Shown: positions 24,010 to 38,700, numbered from the stretch's first letter. The stretch is DNA of 64,000 nucleotides from Glossina fuscipes (GCF_014805625.2 NW_023998517.1:1993155-2057154), one strand, 5' to 3'. The notes: generated by a model from the letters alone, not told the origin. Made by a program: numbers and translations.

Positions 24010-27000
24010 GCTCATAACTTTTATGATGTGTTGATTTTATGTTAAGCCTTTTATATCTTAACGAAAACTACTGGGAATCACATAATTAAGGAAATAACGA
24101 AACTATAATTTCAAGATATTTATTTGTGTCTCCTAAATTCCCATAATTTTCTTGAACTATTTGCGGAAGCACCACCTTCCGTCCAACAACTTCTACTCTT
24201 TGTGTCCAATTCGATGTAGGAATATCTTGTAATTTTTACTGTAAACAGAAGATAGTCCGAGCTAAACTAGAATACAGAAAGTCCAAAATGAACTAAAATT
24301 ACTAAAAACGAGCCGTCAAATAATAATATAAAGCATTTTGAAAATTTCGCTCGTTTGGCACATCCTCCATCATCAAACGCTGGCAAACATGTCATTGAAG
24401 TAAAAAAGGATATGTTTGCGCGCTTGCAAATCAACTAAAGCCAAGTGTGATTTCTTCCTTTTTTTTAATGAGCAATCACGCCCCCAATTTATCCAATATA
24501 GAGACGGTCCGAAGGAAGTGGAGAAAGAGGAAGAGATATGGATGCGAACGTAATCTTGTGCACAATCAGGAAGTGTTACGCCTTTACCGATTGAACACTC
24601 ACTATACCTACCTTCGAAATAAACTCAAGCGCATGGACATTTGAAGCCACGACATCGGACTTGTTATGACCATCGTATGACTTCTTACGATGATTTTAGT
24701 TTCAAACAGAAAAAAGTTGCAAAAAGGATGCTTGTAAATATAGCTGATGATGATCCATCGTCGTAAAGAAAATTGCTTGCATGAACATACTGTGAAAACT
24801 ATTGAATAATTATCAAAAGAGCCGCGAATTTTCTAGAACTAAACCAGTGGAAGGTAAATCAAAAAATCGAAAACTAAGGACTGAGATAATTTAAAGAAAA
24901 AATGCCTTAAAACGAGCTAATGTATGTTGTATCGTTTTGTTTGTATTACAAAAAGGTTAAGTTTATGATTCCAAAAAAAAAAACAACTGAACGAGAGGAG
25001 ATTTTTTTGATAATGTGTGTGTCGCAAGTTAACTTGCCATGTCCCGTAATTTAATCTAAGGATGAGTTATAAAAAATCTCATCAATTTTTTTGGGAGCAT
25101 TATGCTTTCTTCTTCTTGTTAGTTGCTTTTTTGTATATTGAATCACTTCCCCTACGTGCGTAATAGGCTTTGAAATACAAGTTTATGTAAGCACTATTTA
25201 AGCTGTAGGTAGAAGAAAAAAATAATAACAATTAAAGCTAACCTTCGTTTATAAAAATACTTCTTCCATTACTTTATTTTTATTGTTCTCGTGAGGGGAA
25301 CATTTTTATAATACTACGACGGCTACTACCTAATAACTGAATCGTATCGTTCCTATTGTCCAAAAGTACGGCATTCCACATAGTTTCACATAAGTTATTC
25401 CTTGCGCTGGTGTAGGGGGAAGCACTTTCAAAAAAGAACCAAAACTTTCCCCAGGGCGTCAAGAAAGAAGTAGAGGGGAGGAGGGGGGCTAGACAAGATG
25501 AGACACGGAAACTGAAGTCAAACACCGAAGTGAATTTGTTGACTTATTTTGTGTTTCAGCATTGGTCACAACCTGGTTTGACATCTTTGCGACTCCATTT
25601 TGAGTAAGAAGCGGCCATTTTGCCTGAATCAAGCTGAATCTGGGCAATTCGAAGGGTGAGCCGACACCCATTTGATTTACGTAATTTACAGCCAAAGTAG
25701 AGAAATTTGATTGAAGAGATTGCAGAAGAGAAGGAAAAAATCGTAGAATTGAAATCCGCCCATTTTATGCTTATTTCAATTTACATTTTTACTCGATTTG
25801 GTAGCACTACTTAGATAATCCTGCAAACCAAAAAATCTAGTTATATACTCTTATCTTATTTATATAGGGCATTTGCCTTGAAAATAATTTTATGCGGGCA
25901 AAAATGACGACCCAGCGAGCCCTGGAGCTTTCACTCCATTATTTAGAAAGAAAAAGGAAAGTCATCATTTCTTTAGTAAGTCTTTTCGGCTAAAGGAACC
26001 AATTTCGTTCATTTTCATAACGACACAATTGGAAATCAAGTCTGTTTCTCCAGATTGGCTTTTTAAAGCCTTAACCATGATTTCAACATACTGTAAGGCA
26101 AGTGAACATAGATGAAACGTTTTCGCTGTTCACTTAAGGAGTCTGCGAAAAGCATCCCTTGAGGGTCAAGCTAGAAGGTAAGCCGTATAGACTCTTCATG
26201 CAATGTAGATGAGATGTACCAGATAAGTAAATATGTAACCATGTTTGTCAAGGCTATAAGAAAAACGCGATTTCCGGCACGTGTGGTGAAGAGTCATATC
26301 TGTGGTCAAATTCCGGTTTCATATTTACATATTTACCTAATATAGGCAGAGACCTTTCTTTACTTGAATTCTCTTAAAATAGGGCTTAAGCTACTTGAAA
26401 GGGTTAGCATTTCTCGTCTGAAGACTTTTTTGACTTTTCAGAAAAAAAGTCAAAATATCTCCTATTAAAAATTTTTTTAAATCAATTCTTATAACATAAG
26501 TGATTAAATTAGTGTTATTATATATGCTATCATATATTAGTTTCCTGTTGATAGGTGCTCAAAATTCCTCTTAAATTGAATGTCTATCCAGTCATTTGAA
26601 AAAAAAGAAGAAGAATATCGATCGACCCTTTATAAGGGTCGTTGCCTGCTCTGTAAATTTGCAATGTTTGCGAAAATTCTTTAAGCTTTCTCCTAACACA
26701 TCTAAGCCAATGCGATATGTAACGCAATACTTAAATATGGTTGAGACCTTTGAAGTTCTTTCTCTTTTCCTTTTTTTTTTTGTTTTTTTTTTCTTGTTTT
26801 TTTTTATTATGATTTCATGATTTCTCAAAGTATTTGTATTTTTGTGGTTTTCAGTACGCAAGCTCTAAGAAAATAATTTCTTCCGTGATGTAATTTCATG
26901 TTGTGGTTATAACTACAAAAACAAAAACAAAAACAAAAGAGTGTATTTCGAGTTAATTAGTTTTTCTAAGAAATTAGAGTTCGTTTTTTTCTTTTATGTG

Positions 27001-29342
27001 ATTTTGTTCCTCATCTTAAAAAAGTTTACTTTAAAAAAAGAAGAGGAGAAGCAAAAAAAGACAAACCAAAATTTAGTCAAAAATATTTTTCTTTCCCATG
27101 AATTCTCGAATCGAAATATTTGAAGCAGTGAAGGTATTATTGTTAAAGAGTAATATAGATAATTACAAGCGATTGCAAATCCCGCTAAAATAAATTTCAT
27201 AAGGTGTGCAAGGTTAACTTGGCGCTTTCCCTTATGCATACATCCGTACGTATCTATATATAGCAGTAGTTGAGCGAAATTGCAAAACTTAAATACGTTA
27301 ACTTAAAGCTCAAGAGGTATGAATTCCATTTTTAAAAAGATATATATACATATATATATACATAGAGTACAAATCTCTCTCTCCCGTAAAAAAGAGGTAT
27401 ATTAATTTTATCATTCGATTCGTACGGACGAGACTCAGTCAACTAAGGTATATCTTTGCATTGGCTTCTTTGTTTGTCCGTCCGTCCGTCCATATGTTCT
27501 GGGAATTTTGAAATTGTGAAAAATCAAACATAAAGTTAAGACTAAACTCAGATATGTTCCGTCATTTTCCAACAATCAAAGTTGAAAAACGAACGTAATC
27601 AACCCTTAAGATATGAAGTGGGGGAACAGCAAAAGACAGTGAAGACAGATAAGGTGCGGGAAAAAAAACGCCATTTAAAAGCGCTTCAAAATGGATCCGA
27701 ACAATCTGCTGGCTTGTATCAGTAACAACAGAAAACTAACTGCTCGTGGTTGGGCATTTGAGATTCGTCCCCATGGGTTCATAGTGATTATAATAACTTT
27801 CTTATTAGTTTTTGCTTTATAAGATACACACACTATAAAGCAATAAAAAGTTTGAATTTATTTTAACCAAATGCAAAAAAAAAACAAAAAATCCCTAACT
27901 GCTTATGTAAGTATGTACATTCTCAAATCGTTTAATTTATTTAAGCAAAAATTTTTAATTTAAAATGAAATAAAACGTAAAAAAAATATCAGAAAATGAA
28001 GTGAAGGTTGGGCAAATCTTACCTCCGTGACGCCATAGTGAATTTAGTTTATAAGTTACTTTAATGTAAGGAAACATATATATATATATATATGTATTAT
28101 TCTGTATATATATGCGTACATATACTGTGTATACATATATATTTATACATATATGTATGTATACATGTAAGTATATATAAGTTAAGTTAAAAAAAAAAAA
28201 AAAGAGGAAAAATTATAAATAGAATTACGTATACTCGACGTCGTATATACTTGACTGGAAATATTCAAGCGACGAAATTTCTTGATAAACAGGTTGTATT
28301 ATATTTATGTTGAATTTTCTTCCACAGGTTCATTCGTTGTCGTTTTATTTTCCATGAAATACATGAGGAAATATATACGCACACACACGTATATATATGT
28401 ATATATATATATATATATATCGTCGTGAGTTTTTGTCGATGACATTATTAATTGAAATATAAATTTAACATTTTATGGCTTTCGTCCTCTGTGTATTCTT
28501 TTTTTTTTTTGGTTCGTTTTCTTTGTCAGATTACGTGATATGCCTCCAAATAGTGATTTTTACTTATGTTAAGTATTTGTGTATTTTCTTTCTACCTATT
28601 TCAGATCAAAGTGGCCAATTTACATTTTAAAAAAGACCATCAGCTTAAAATATTGCCTCTTAAAAATTGAAAGAAAAAAATTCTTTTTTGTTTTTGTTTA
28701 ATTTTAGTCGAATTGAAAATTTAATGCGGGGATCACGGAAGCGTATAAACTCTATCGGTTTTTTTTTTTTTTAATTTTGAAGCTTTAGAGGATTTGGAAT
28801 AAATAATTGTCGCATAAATTTTACAACAAAATTTAATATAGACCGTAAGTTAGCCGATTATTATGCAAAAATGTTTATTACCAAACTAGCAACAACTACT
28901 AAAGAATGTAGAAAGAAACTGAGGATAAAGGGCAGGACAAAAAATGGACAAACGGACCTAATTCATTCATATATATATTAGAGGTCAAGCCCATATAAGA
29001 AGGGTCTATATAAACCACCGAGTGTTTCAATTTCGAATATGAAAATTTTATTCGCCTTTTGTAGTAGTTAATGCCAACTACCGTAGGTAACAGTTTCTCT
29101 TCCTTACGGAATCACTCGTTTCGAGAAGAAAAATGCCGGTTCCCTCTATTGCTTATTTATTTTTTTTTTTTACTAGATGAGTGCCTTCACAGAAGAGTGC
29201 GATTTCTTGGAAAAAAAAATTTGCACAACAGGCAGACATATTTTAAATAATAAAAACTTTATTGCAAAAAAATATTCGCGTCTTTCATCATTTTGCACAT
29301 GGGAAATTGTATGACCTTCACGGTATGTTTACAGTCAGATAT

Positions 29343-29373
<31 letters not shown>

Positions 29374-31730
29374 GATATTGCTAAAGGCATCTGATTATTA
29401 CTTTTATATTGTTGCAAGCATAATATCGGAATGAATATACCATCCATTTTGGGAAAATTAATGTTTTTTTTTTTTCCATTTAGATGTTTGAGTAAAATGG
29501 TTATGCATTAAACACGCCCTTCTATACATATTTTATACAATTTTATATGCGTATCTCATGTGCATCAGAAACAGAAACAAAAAAAAAGGTACTCGTGGCA
29601 CTAAGTCGAAAGCAGTATGAACGAACACCAACACCAACCGAAACGAAAGAAAAAAACAACAACAGAAAATGTATAAAATTAATATTTAATGAATTTTGTA
29701 TAAAAGCCATCTTTCACTAGTTCAGCGTTTATGAGTGTGTGTATGTGCGTGCTCGCTCTGCTGGAAACGCATTTGGGTATACATGTGACTATCATTAGAG
29801 GAAGAACAACAGCCAAACATTCTAGACATGTACAACGACAAGACTGACGACAACAAGAGTGCAATGAAGACATCAAAATGGCTCCAGGAAAAATTGTATT
29901 CTCAAAAAAAAAAAAAAACAGTTTTTTTTTTCGTTTTTAATTCTCTTTTGAAATTACCGGTTTTTCAAAATAATGTTGTTCTATTTTTATATAGCTGTTT
30001 TAGCTTTGCCTAAATTTTAGTCATCCGTATACATGTTATTATTTTGTTCGTAGAATAATAGGAATGTCTTAGATTTATCATTTCGCTCGTAACATTCCAT
30101 AGATCCTATATACAGACACTGCATAGATACTGTGCACAAGGGATAGATAAGATAGATTCCATATATGTATATATATATATAACAACTATGCTAATTTATA
30201 TAAGGACGTCTGTCCGTTCATTTTCCGCGAGTAGATAGAAGAAATCTTCGAAACTACGAGATTGCTTCTTAGTCAAGGGCCAGTAGCCAGAGGCCGGCAT
30301 ATAATTATCAATATCAAGTAAACTCGATAGCTGTCGGCGATCGACTCGCTGTAACGAACAGTGAGTTTACACTTCTGTCGGCAAAGTAGGCGTTTCTGTT
30401 ACTATCCAACTGAAAATTTATCGACCGACCAACTAAACAACTGTCAACTAATATATAGAAATTACGATCAAGTTTATTCGATATCGACAACTACAAACTG
30501 ACTATAGGCTTAAAAATGTCCGCGATTTGTTTAGAAGCATTCAAAGGTTGCCTAATATTAAGACCTTGCGAGCAATAACAGGAGTGAGTTTAAAATTATG
30601 CTTTAATATGTGATCACCTTTTTAACCCATTCCCGAGGAGAAATATTTCTAATTCAAAACATTCCGCGTGTTGAGGATCAAGGATTTGTCACTGCCTAGA
30701 AATTTGTCCTATTCACCTTTGTTTATATTAAACCGTGTTAAGCACCTAACAAGTCCACAATCTCGAGTATTCAAGCCTCAAGTCCAAAGTACAATACAGA
30801 ACTTTCTCGCTTAACTTATTTTCTATATTTTGGCCAAAGACATCATATGTACCACATAAACACTTCCACTTGTGCCACTTGCTTTTAACGACAAACTAAA
30901 ATCTAATTACGGGATTTTTAAAATTCGTTCTTAACTTAGTAACTGACTGTTAAATCATTTTACTTAGTAATCAAACAGGCATTCTCTCTCCATTGTAGAT
31001 AAATTATTATCAGTGATCTTTTTATAAGAAATTTCATCCGGGGGCTTAAACACTTGAATTAATTGACTTATTTCAAGAAGCTACAAGTGAACCATAAAAA
31101 CGATCTCTAACAACGATAAAGGGCAAAAAAAAAAATAAGAAGCAAAATGGAAACTGGTGAACTCTTGATAAGTCAATACTGCTCGGGAAAGGATCATTTC
31201 TGTCTTTTTGTTTTTTTCTTGGTGTCGCTGTAGTCGTGGTTCGTCTTAAGTTTCTTTGTAATAAAAATCATTAAAAAAATAAAAATACAAAAATGGTTTT
31301 CCAAAATTTCCCATTTTTGTAAAGAATACAAACGTAAAGAACCAAAACACCTGGGCTGCGTTTAGCGGTTATATGAAAGAGAAGCGTCCCTCCTGCAGGT
31401 AACGTGTGCTTATCGAGGATGAATAAAAGAAAAGCGCAACAAATTTCTCTTTTTTTTTTTTTTTAATGACTTAATGTTTAATAATTTTTTACAATTTCAT
31501 TTAATTTCACGCTTACATGTACGCACATAAGCGTTGTATAGCTTTTCTTATGTATGTATATCTAATGGTTTTTTCATGTTTAAGAGAAACCACTAACTAA
31601 TATCTCGTAAATTGTAATTTTATTTTCATTTTTAGGCAATTGATTTAATATGTCATTCATAGATTTTTATAGCGATATTTTATTGCATCACCTCTTGGTT
31701 TGTAAGACACATTTTCCTACAATTGGTTCG
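24010..31730. other. Gene-free upstream region with minor repeats
   Basis: This stretch has no recognisable gene. A GTCCGTCCGTCCGTCC run at 27475-27491 with flanking TAAGGTATAT and GTTAAGACTAAACTCAGATATG text is probably another diverged R1 copy (27430-27600). AGGGCAGGACAAAAAATGGAC near 28930 may be a further remnant. TA-rich microsatellites occur at 28075-28095, 28396-28420 and 29342-29370. Open frames here are 60-90 codons, low in complexity and without recognised similarity. Confidence 0.45.
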
Positions 31731-31736
31731 CTTTAA

Positions 31737-31737
<1 letters not shown>

Positions 31738-31769
<32 letters not shown>
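31738..31769. repeat. (TAA)n microsatellite
   Basis: About ten AAT units. The sequence on either side does not resemble the SINE body that ends in a similar tail at 35181-35208, so this is recorded as a simple repeat. Confidence 0.85.
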
Positions 31770-31770
<1 letters not shown>

Positions 31771-34700
31771 CGACATCCCTCCGGAGACTGCTTTGGTTTG
31801 GAATGTCGTGTCCACATTCCTCTTGCATGTATTTATGACCGCCACTTTGGTGGATGTGTCCAAAAAAAAAAAATAAATAAAAAACAAAACATACGAGAAT
31901 TTTTATGCGGCTTAAGTCGAACTTTTCGTTACGCGACGTTTATATTACAATATTAAAGTCTGTTCAAGCAGGCGCTCTATGCTCTTTAAGTCGACGTTGG
32001 AATCATTCATTCAGACATTCATTTGAAAGCCATCCCACATATCAGCTTGTCAAAGTCTAGCAAGTTTTCCAAACATATGGCTCACTTACGACAACTCGAT
32101 AGTGCCAGCAATGTTCTGATACCAGTCAAGAGTAAAAAAAAATGCAACAATTGAAGAAGGGAAAGAAAGACAATTGCGGATATACGAATATTTCAATTTA
32201 TCGATTAAAAATGCGTTTCCCGACATCAGCCGAGCTTGAACTGCATGCATTGATTGGGCATTTTTGACATTCGACTTCAATCAGAAACTATTTCCCACTT
32301 TCGGTCTAAAAGTCGTAATGACGGCAACCTGCAGGAAAAACCTTGTACGCAAGAGTATTGCGACCTTTAACATATGCTCATCAGAATTTCAAGTTAATTC
32401 CATTCGTAAATGTCGCAGTTAATGGCCATTATAAGGAATATGAATATTTTTAGACGTCGCAAGAGCAATGATAAAAGGAAAATATCCGCAAGTTTTTTGG
32501 TCATGAATACGAGCGAACAGCATTTATGAAGAACGTACACAAACAATCAATTTAGCCCTTAATGTTAATGCAAAAGATATCGCCGCGTTACAGTGTGTAT
32601 TGCCCATACTTTTTGGCTCTAACGAAGGCGAAGCATCTTTAACTATGGCGATTACATGTCCACCCGATATGCGCATAGACGACGGGGTGTATGAGCGTAT
32701 GTTTCGTCAATGAGTGTCGTTGTGAATTGTTTTGGTCATAAACTTAAAAAGGTATGACATAAAAATAAAAATCAACAGCAACAACAGCAACAACAGTAAG
32801 AACAACGTGAACAACACTTCTGCATTCACCCACATATCCAGCCAGCTATTAAATGACCACAATGTGACAACAAATCAGCGACAATCAAAGTAGCACTTAA
32901 GTTAACTGCATTTTCATCTCAAATATAAAACGTAATGTGCTTATGTGACTAGAGGTATAAGTGATAGATAGCTTTTCAAAAATTCTTCTACTTTCGAAAA
33001 CATATTCAAAATATCCTCTTTTAATACATTACTCAAAACGATAAAATCTATTAAAAATTTCACTTACCGGGAAGTTGAAAGGGTTTTGTTGTTTAATAAT
33101 TCAACTTGAGAACTCTGTAAGTAAAGTAAAACAACAACAAAAATATGATTTGTATAAGTAATTATCGAAGAAAAGCAACTATAGCTACAAGATTAAAAAT
33201 AATATGTGGAATTTTAAAAAGTAACGCAAAGCATTACGCTGATGAGATAGCTAGACTATCTTTCCAATTTTTCTGAAAGAAGTCGTCGACGCAGTTTGTA
33301 ATTGTCCTAAAAATCATAAAGCAGTCCTGCATAAAGAATTTATCTCCTGATGTTTTAAACGAAAATTGATAGAAATAATAAGATCCAAGTTTTTAATTTG
33401 CTCTAGAGAAAGGTTTAATGTTTTCTAGACGAGTGTTGCCCATTGTTAGTGCTTATCCAGTAACTAAAAGTGTGTTCTAAATTCTTACTTAGCCACTCAG
33501 TACCTTTCTCCTACGTGTGTGTAGGCACAGTGGTGGCCATGATGAGCCATTGATTTGGAGAGTCGAAAGGAGGGAATAGTGTTTGTAATAGTAGTAGTAG
33601 TTGAGACATGTGGTACTATGGGATAGACTAAAGCGTGTAGGTTATTTTAAAGGAGGGGAGTAAGTGAAGAGTGAAGAACGACAAGTTACAAGTTAGTGTG
33701 TCGTGCGGCATTAAGGCAACTTCAAGGATGAATAGGCGAGAATGCTGAGAAACCCGGGAAGTTTTTTGAAAGGAGCTTAGTTGGCAGACAAATTTTTCTT
33801 TATTCGACTACATAACACCCTATCACTTACGATTTCACACAGATTACTCAACCAATTACTGGGCCATTCATTAGTCATCAGCTGTCAGTTCAAACCTTCA
33901 AGTTTATTCACAACAGACAGACAGACAGGTAAACATAGAAATTTCTAGAGGATTTTGTGCCGATTAACTTGAAATAGAATTTCCCTTTTAATGGACTTGA
34001 GGTTTATTAATCTGGCGGTTAGCCAGTGCATTTGTTCATATATATATATATATATTTATATATTTATATATATATAAATGCATGTGACTGTATTCAATTG
34101 TTTTTGCAGATTTTTTAATTAAATGCAATTAAACAATATTTTTATTACTTTTTTTAATTAGTCAAATGATATTTATTTCAAAATATTACTTGTGTAGATG
34201 ATTGATGATAATATTCAGACCTATAAATTTTATAAACAATTAAATTAATTAATAAATTTATTCAATGTGCGATATGCGGCTTTCAGTTATTATGATAAAC
34301 GCTTAGACATATATCAAATTTTTAATTTTTTTTTTTTTTTTCTCTCCTTCTTTTAATCGTTTATGAAGGTAAATCTTGTAAAAGAATATTAGTAATTAAC
34401 AAACAAAACAAAATTTTAATATTACTCCCCTTTTTTCGATATTATTTATTGTTAACAATCACACGTTAGAACAGTCGTAGAGTCAGTCGTCGTATGTGAA
34501 CGTATCGAATGACCTCATGTAAGCTTTTGCTTAACATATTATATAACCTATAAAGAAATTTTAATTGACTTGAAATCTTTGACTTGGCTTACCTTCGGCT
34601 AATTTTGAATTATTGAGCACTCCTTTAATTTTAAATTAAACTAAAAGTAGGTAAGCGACTTAAAGTCAACTTAAAACGAATTTCGAACAGCTACAATTAG

Positions 34701-34998
34701 TTGCTTACACCATAGTCTTGATAAGAGGCAATTACGAAAAAACAATTTAATAATGTTTGCATGGTTTTTATAACGGTTTCGCAAAAGCTGAGACAAGGTG
34801 CCGCCACTTTACTTTGTGGAAATTATGGTTTATGTATCGTTTATCATTGCAAACATTTATTATTTATTTATTTATCCATAAATAACGAATTCACTTGGGA
34901 AAGTCGCCTAACTAATCGCCAATTTACGATAATAATCTGAATAATTTTCTCTATATAGTTATTCTTAAACAAAGAAGTACATAACTTGTGGTACAAGA
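31770..34998. other. Gene-free upstream region
   Basis: No gene, RNA or mobile element was recognised. A TA-rich, nearly self-complementary stretch lies at 34039-34078. Short CAACAG/CAACAA runs near 32773-32800 are non-coding here. Open frames are below 80 codons. Confidence 0.45.
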
Positions 34999-35030
34999 TT
35001 AATAGCCACAAATACTTAAGATAGAGATCC

Positions 35031-35181
35031 GCCTGAGTAGCCGAAGGGGAGGAACCTCGACTAGCGAGTCAATGGTCGTGGGTTTGAATCTCAAGTGCGG
35101 TAGAGTTTTTAATAAAAGCCGATAGCCTTCAGATGCTAGTGCTTTTAAGAGTTTAGTCTTAGAATTTATTTCTCTGGCGAA

Positions 35182-35208
<27 letters not shown>
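35031..35208 (+). mobile_element. tRNA-derived SINE, copy A, with target-site duplication
   Basis: A non-autonomous retrotransposon with an internal RNA polymerase III promoter. The head has an A-box-like TAGCCGAAGGGG (35038-35049) and a B-box-like GGTTTGAATCT (35081-35091) at tRNA-like spacing. A tRNA-unrelated body follows (AGAGTTTTTAATAA, TTTTAAGAGTTTAGTCTTAG, TTTCTCTGGCGAAATTAAT), and it ends in about nine TAA units (35181-35208). It is flanked by AATACTTAAGATAGAGATCC on the left (35011-35030) and AATACTTAAGAGAGATCC on the right (35209-35226), an 18-20 bp duplication of the kind made by LINE-encoded machinery. It matches copy B at 58411-58577 along its whole length on the opposite strand. 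A 137-codon open frame running through it on the minus strand is incidental. The two mutually supporting copies make this call strong; the family name is unknown to me. Confidence 0.88.
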
Positions 35209-35216
<8 letters not shown>

Positions 35217-35235
35217 AGAGAGATCCACTTTTTAA

Positions 35236-35440
35236 CATATCGATCGATTTAGAAAGTGATTCCAAGCTCACCTGTCTCTCCACGTGTTTTGTTTTTTTCT
35301 TTGTGTTCAACCTATAGATCGCAAATTTTCGAAACATTTCGATTACGTTTGGTAGAATGGCGAGTTTTAGCCCAAGGGCGAAAGCTATTGAAAACAATTC
35401 GGATAGGACCACTTTTTTAACTACTTTATATACAACGCTC
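35236..35440 (+). repeat. R1 repeat copy, directly right of the SINE
   Basis: The blocks GATTTAGAAAGTGATTCC, then CAACCTATAGATCGC, then AGCCCAAGGGCGAAAGCTA with TTGAAAACAATTCGGATAGG, recur about 290 bp further on in the next copy (GGCCCAAGGACGAACGCTATTGATAG, then CCGGATCC). It is diverged and non-coding. Confidence 0.6.
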
Positions 35441-35519
35441 TATGTTTAAAAGTCGTTGTATAAGTAACATGCAGAACAAGGGCAGGTTATGCTCATATAC
35501 TTAATACGCAGAAGTATTT

Positions 35520-35730
35520 GAGATTTGTCCAACTTTTATTCAAATTCAGAATCACTTTCTAAATGGATCTAAGTTTGTTTGCCCATTTATCCGTCTTGTT
35601 TTCCTCTGCTCAATCTACAGCCCGCCATGTCTTGATAAAATGTAATGAACTGCTATGTTGCGGCCCAAGGACGAACGCTATTGATAGTTTTCCGGATCCA
35701 CGACCCATATAGCCCCTTATTTTGAAAGTT
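35520..35730 (+). repeat. R1 repeat copy, direct neighbour
   Basis: The stretch CTAAATGGATCTAAGTTTG, then a TTTATCCGTC segment, resembles the GATCTAAGCTTGTCCGTCCG part of the 102-bp array at 1-340. Its second half repeats the preceding copy at 35236-35440. This copy links the tandem array to the dispersed family. Confidence 0.6.
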
Positions 35731-35739
35731 CTGCTTGAC

Positions 35740-37807
35740 TAATTGTAGGATGATGGAGGATATTTAATGACGAACCATGGCCCACTGTAGTGTTTCTACT
35801 TCTTTATAACTATAACCCGATATTTTTGGGTCATATGTAAAGAGAGACCAGAAATGCAAATACATTCCATGCAAATGCTTCAGTAATGATTGTGCAACTA
35901 AGTAAGTGCACTGGTTCTTTAGATTTTAAGTTAAAACATATTTTTGTAAATAACTGATCGCAAGACCCAGTGTCGTTGTTTTATATAAAGATTAATGATA
36001 AACAATTAAAATTTTCTATTTTGCGGAGCGCAATCCTTTTGCGATTTAATTTTAGCCAATTGTGAAAGTGCTGATCTAGAAAAAGACTCATTACAATGGT
36101 AAACTAAAGTTTCATCCATAGCTTCGAATCGAAGAGTATGTCAATAAGATTTCTTTCAAAAGGCAAACTCTGTGTGAATAAAAAAGCGAATTTTACGACT
36201 ACTATCTTGCGTACGTAAATCATTGTTTTAAGATTCAATCTGAGGCTAAGCAGAGCCAATAGTGGAAATTTCTGCAGTGATTGCAATCTATAAACATCGT
36301 CAACATGCATCATCTCTAACGTCTGATTAACTTCGTAGAGAAACTCATCGGTTTACTACCGCATATCAAAGAGACGCTCTGCTCCTTCATCAGCTCCTTT
36401 ACGTTGAGCAATTTTCAACTAGATTATGTATCCTTCACAAAAAGCCACAATATTTTAAGCTTTTCTCAACTCTGTGGAGACTCAGGTTGGATCTTAACCC
36501 GCATCGGTCGATCGGCTTGTTCTTTCTTTTCCAATTCTGCCCGATTTTGATTACTTTCGTAAGTAAATGCAAAGGTGTATATGCGTAGCCCTAATCGGTC
36601 TGCGTGTTTCTATTGCAAATTATACCGCAGCGTGCCTCACGTAGCCCAAAGCCCATAGCCAAAAAAGAATCACCCAAAATTTTGGGATTGGAGAACTATG
36701 CACATAACTTTAGAACACTAACTGCAATATAGCATTCGGTATTTTCTTTACGAGCTGCGACCTGAGCCAAGGCTCATTACGAAATCTTCAAATGATGAAA
36801 AAAAAAATACATATCTTGAAGCAAGAAGTAGTGATTTTTCTACTAAACCTTGAGGTGCTTTATGTAGTGGGACTCCCAAAGGATATTCCTGGGTTCTTCT
36901 ACTTTATACTAGCTGCTTTTTAAGACTTGATCTTCGTCTTGTATGGAACTATAGGAAACAAGTTTCTTGGTTTTTACGATCCCAAAACAGTGTACCTTTC
37001 ACTAATATTCTGGTGCATATTTCCTTGTATTGCAAATATGTATTTCAAGACTAATGCACCGTTATCCATAGGTGGTAAATATAATATATTGCAAAACATA
37101 GATTAGAACAAAGTCTAAATATCGAAGTGTGTCTGATATACCTTCCAGTTGGAATTAATTCATTACAGAAAATCCAATAAGAATCAATTCTTACCTGGTT
37201 TACTGATGAAGTATGTAAAACATCACACACGCATCCCTCGCTATGCTTATTTCATCTTTCGAAATTAATTAGTTCACAAATAAATCCATAGAATCGAAGG
37301 TTGTAAGGAAATTTGTTTATTTATTTGTTGCTTTCACATACGTTCTCACATGAATTATAATTTACTTTAATTAAGCATTTTCTGCACCCAAAGCATCTTC
37401 TTAGATTCAATTCCAACTAAAAACATTGCACTCATATTTAAAAAAAAAAAACACACACAACAATATAAGACAACACGCTTACGTTCACGTCTCATTAAGA
37501 TATCGATAATATGGCCATTATGTGTAATGAACTTGATGTTGAATTTACGCAAAAAACAATTTAATTAATTCTTAAGCGAATTTATTTGCTTATGCGTAAT
37601 GTTATTTAAGATTCATAAAAAATATAACAAGAAAAATAATTACAATTTTTGTTTGTAGAAAATGTACGCGACGTGCGCATGCGATAACGACTCGAAAATT
37701 GTTAAATAGCTACTAACAAAACAGTAAAAAAAAATATTTTAATTCAATATTTTTTCTTTAGTTGAAACAAACAAAAAAAAAACGTTCATACATACACACA
37801 CACAACT

Positions 37808-37857
<50 letters not shown>

Positions 37858-38640
37858 AGTTTATATATGTTTGTATACTTGTAAGCTGTCTGTACTGACT
37901 GAAACGAGGAACGAGCAACAGTGCTCAGCATGCTTGCGACGAATACATTCAGATACGAAAATGCGAACATATACACACATATACTCTCGCGTCAATAAAG
38001 CGATATAATGCTTTTACTATAGAGCTTGCTGAGAAATTTAACAATAACAATAACAACAATAACAACATAAACTAAAAAACAGAAAAAGGGAAAACAGAAA
38101 CGAAATAACAACTCACTACAGCTAAAGTTGCCGGATCAGTAAGAAATGTTATACGGACGAGAGCAAATAAAAAGATCCATTATAGATGCCGTAATACACA
38201 TTCATCTTTAAATTATGTAGCGGAGCGCGCCTTCAAGATGCCACAACCGAAAGAAAGGAAATGTATGAAATCATAAATAGACTAAGCAACGGTCAAGCAT
38301 AGTGAAAGATTTACTATACGTCTTAAAATTCAGTAAATATTCTTACAAACATATACACATACATATATTCCATGTATTTCGTTGCATTCTGCACTATGTA
38401 TATTCGCACAAGAACATTTACCCAACGAAAAATTTCAAAGATAAATGTTTCCCTGCACCGAGCAGGATTGTAGTTAACAGAAATGTACAGAATAGAACAG
38501 TTTAGAAAATCATTAATGAAGAATTGAAATTTTTTCTTTTATTTTGAAAAACAAATATATGTATGTATGTATGTATCTCTCTCCATATAGGTATATATAT
38601 AAAGACATTAAAAATTAAATATGTATTTTTAATATGTGTC
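35740..38640. other. Gene-free upstream region
   Basis: No gene recognised. A long TA array occupies 37808-37858. Short open frames (61-72 codons) lack recognisable similarity. Confidence 0.45.
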
Positions 38641-38655
38641 AGATGCGATGATCAT

Positions 38656-38656
38656 C

Positions 38657-38700
<44 letters not shown>

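Noticed and set aside
27740..27790. Possible SINE B box on the minus strand (GACGAATCTCAAATGC)
   Set aside because: Only about 15 bases resemble copies A and B; the rest does not align, so a chance match is likely.
31723..31769. Possible third SINE ending in (TAA)n
   Set aside because: The sequence before the tail does not match the SINE body and lacks A and B boxes.
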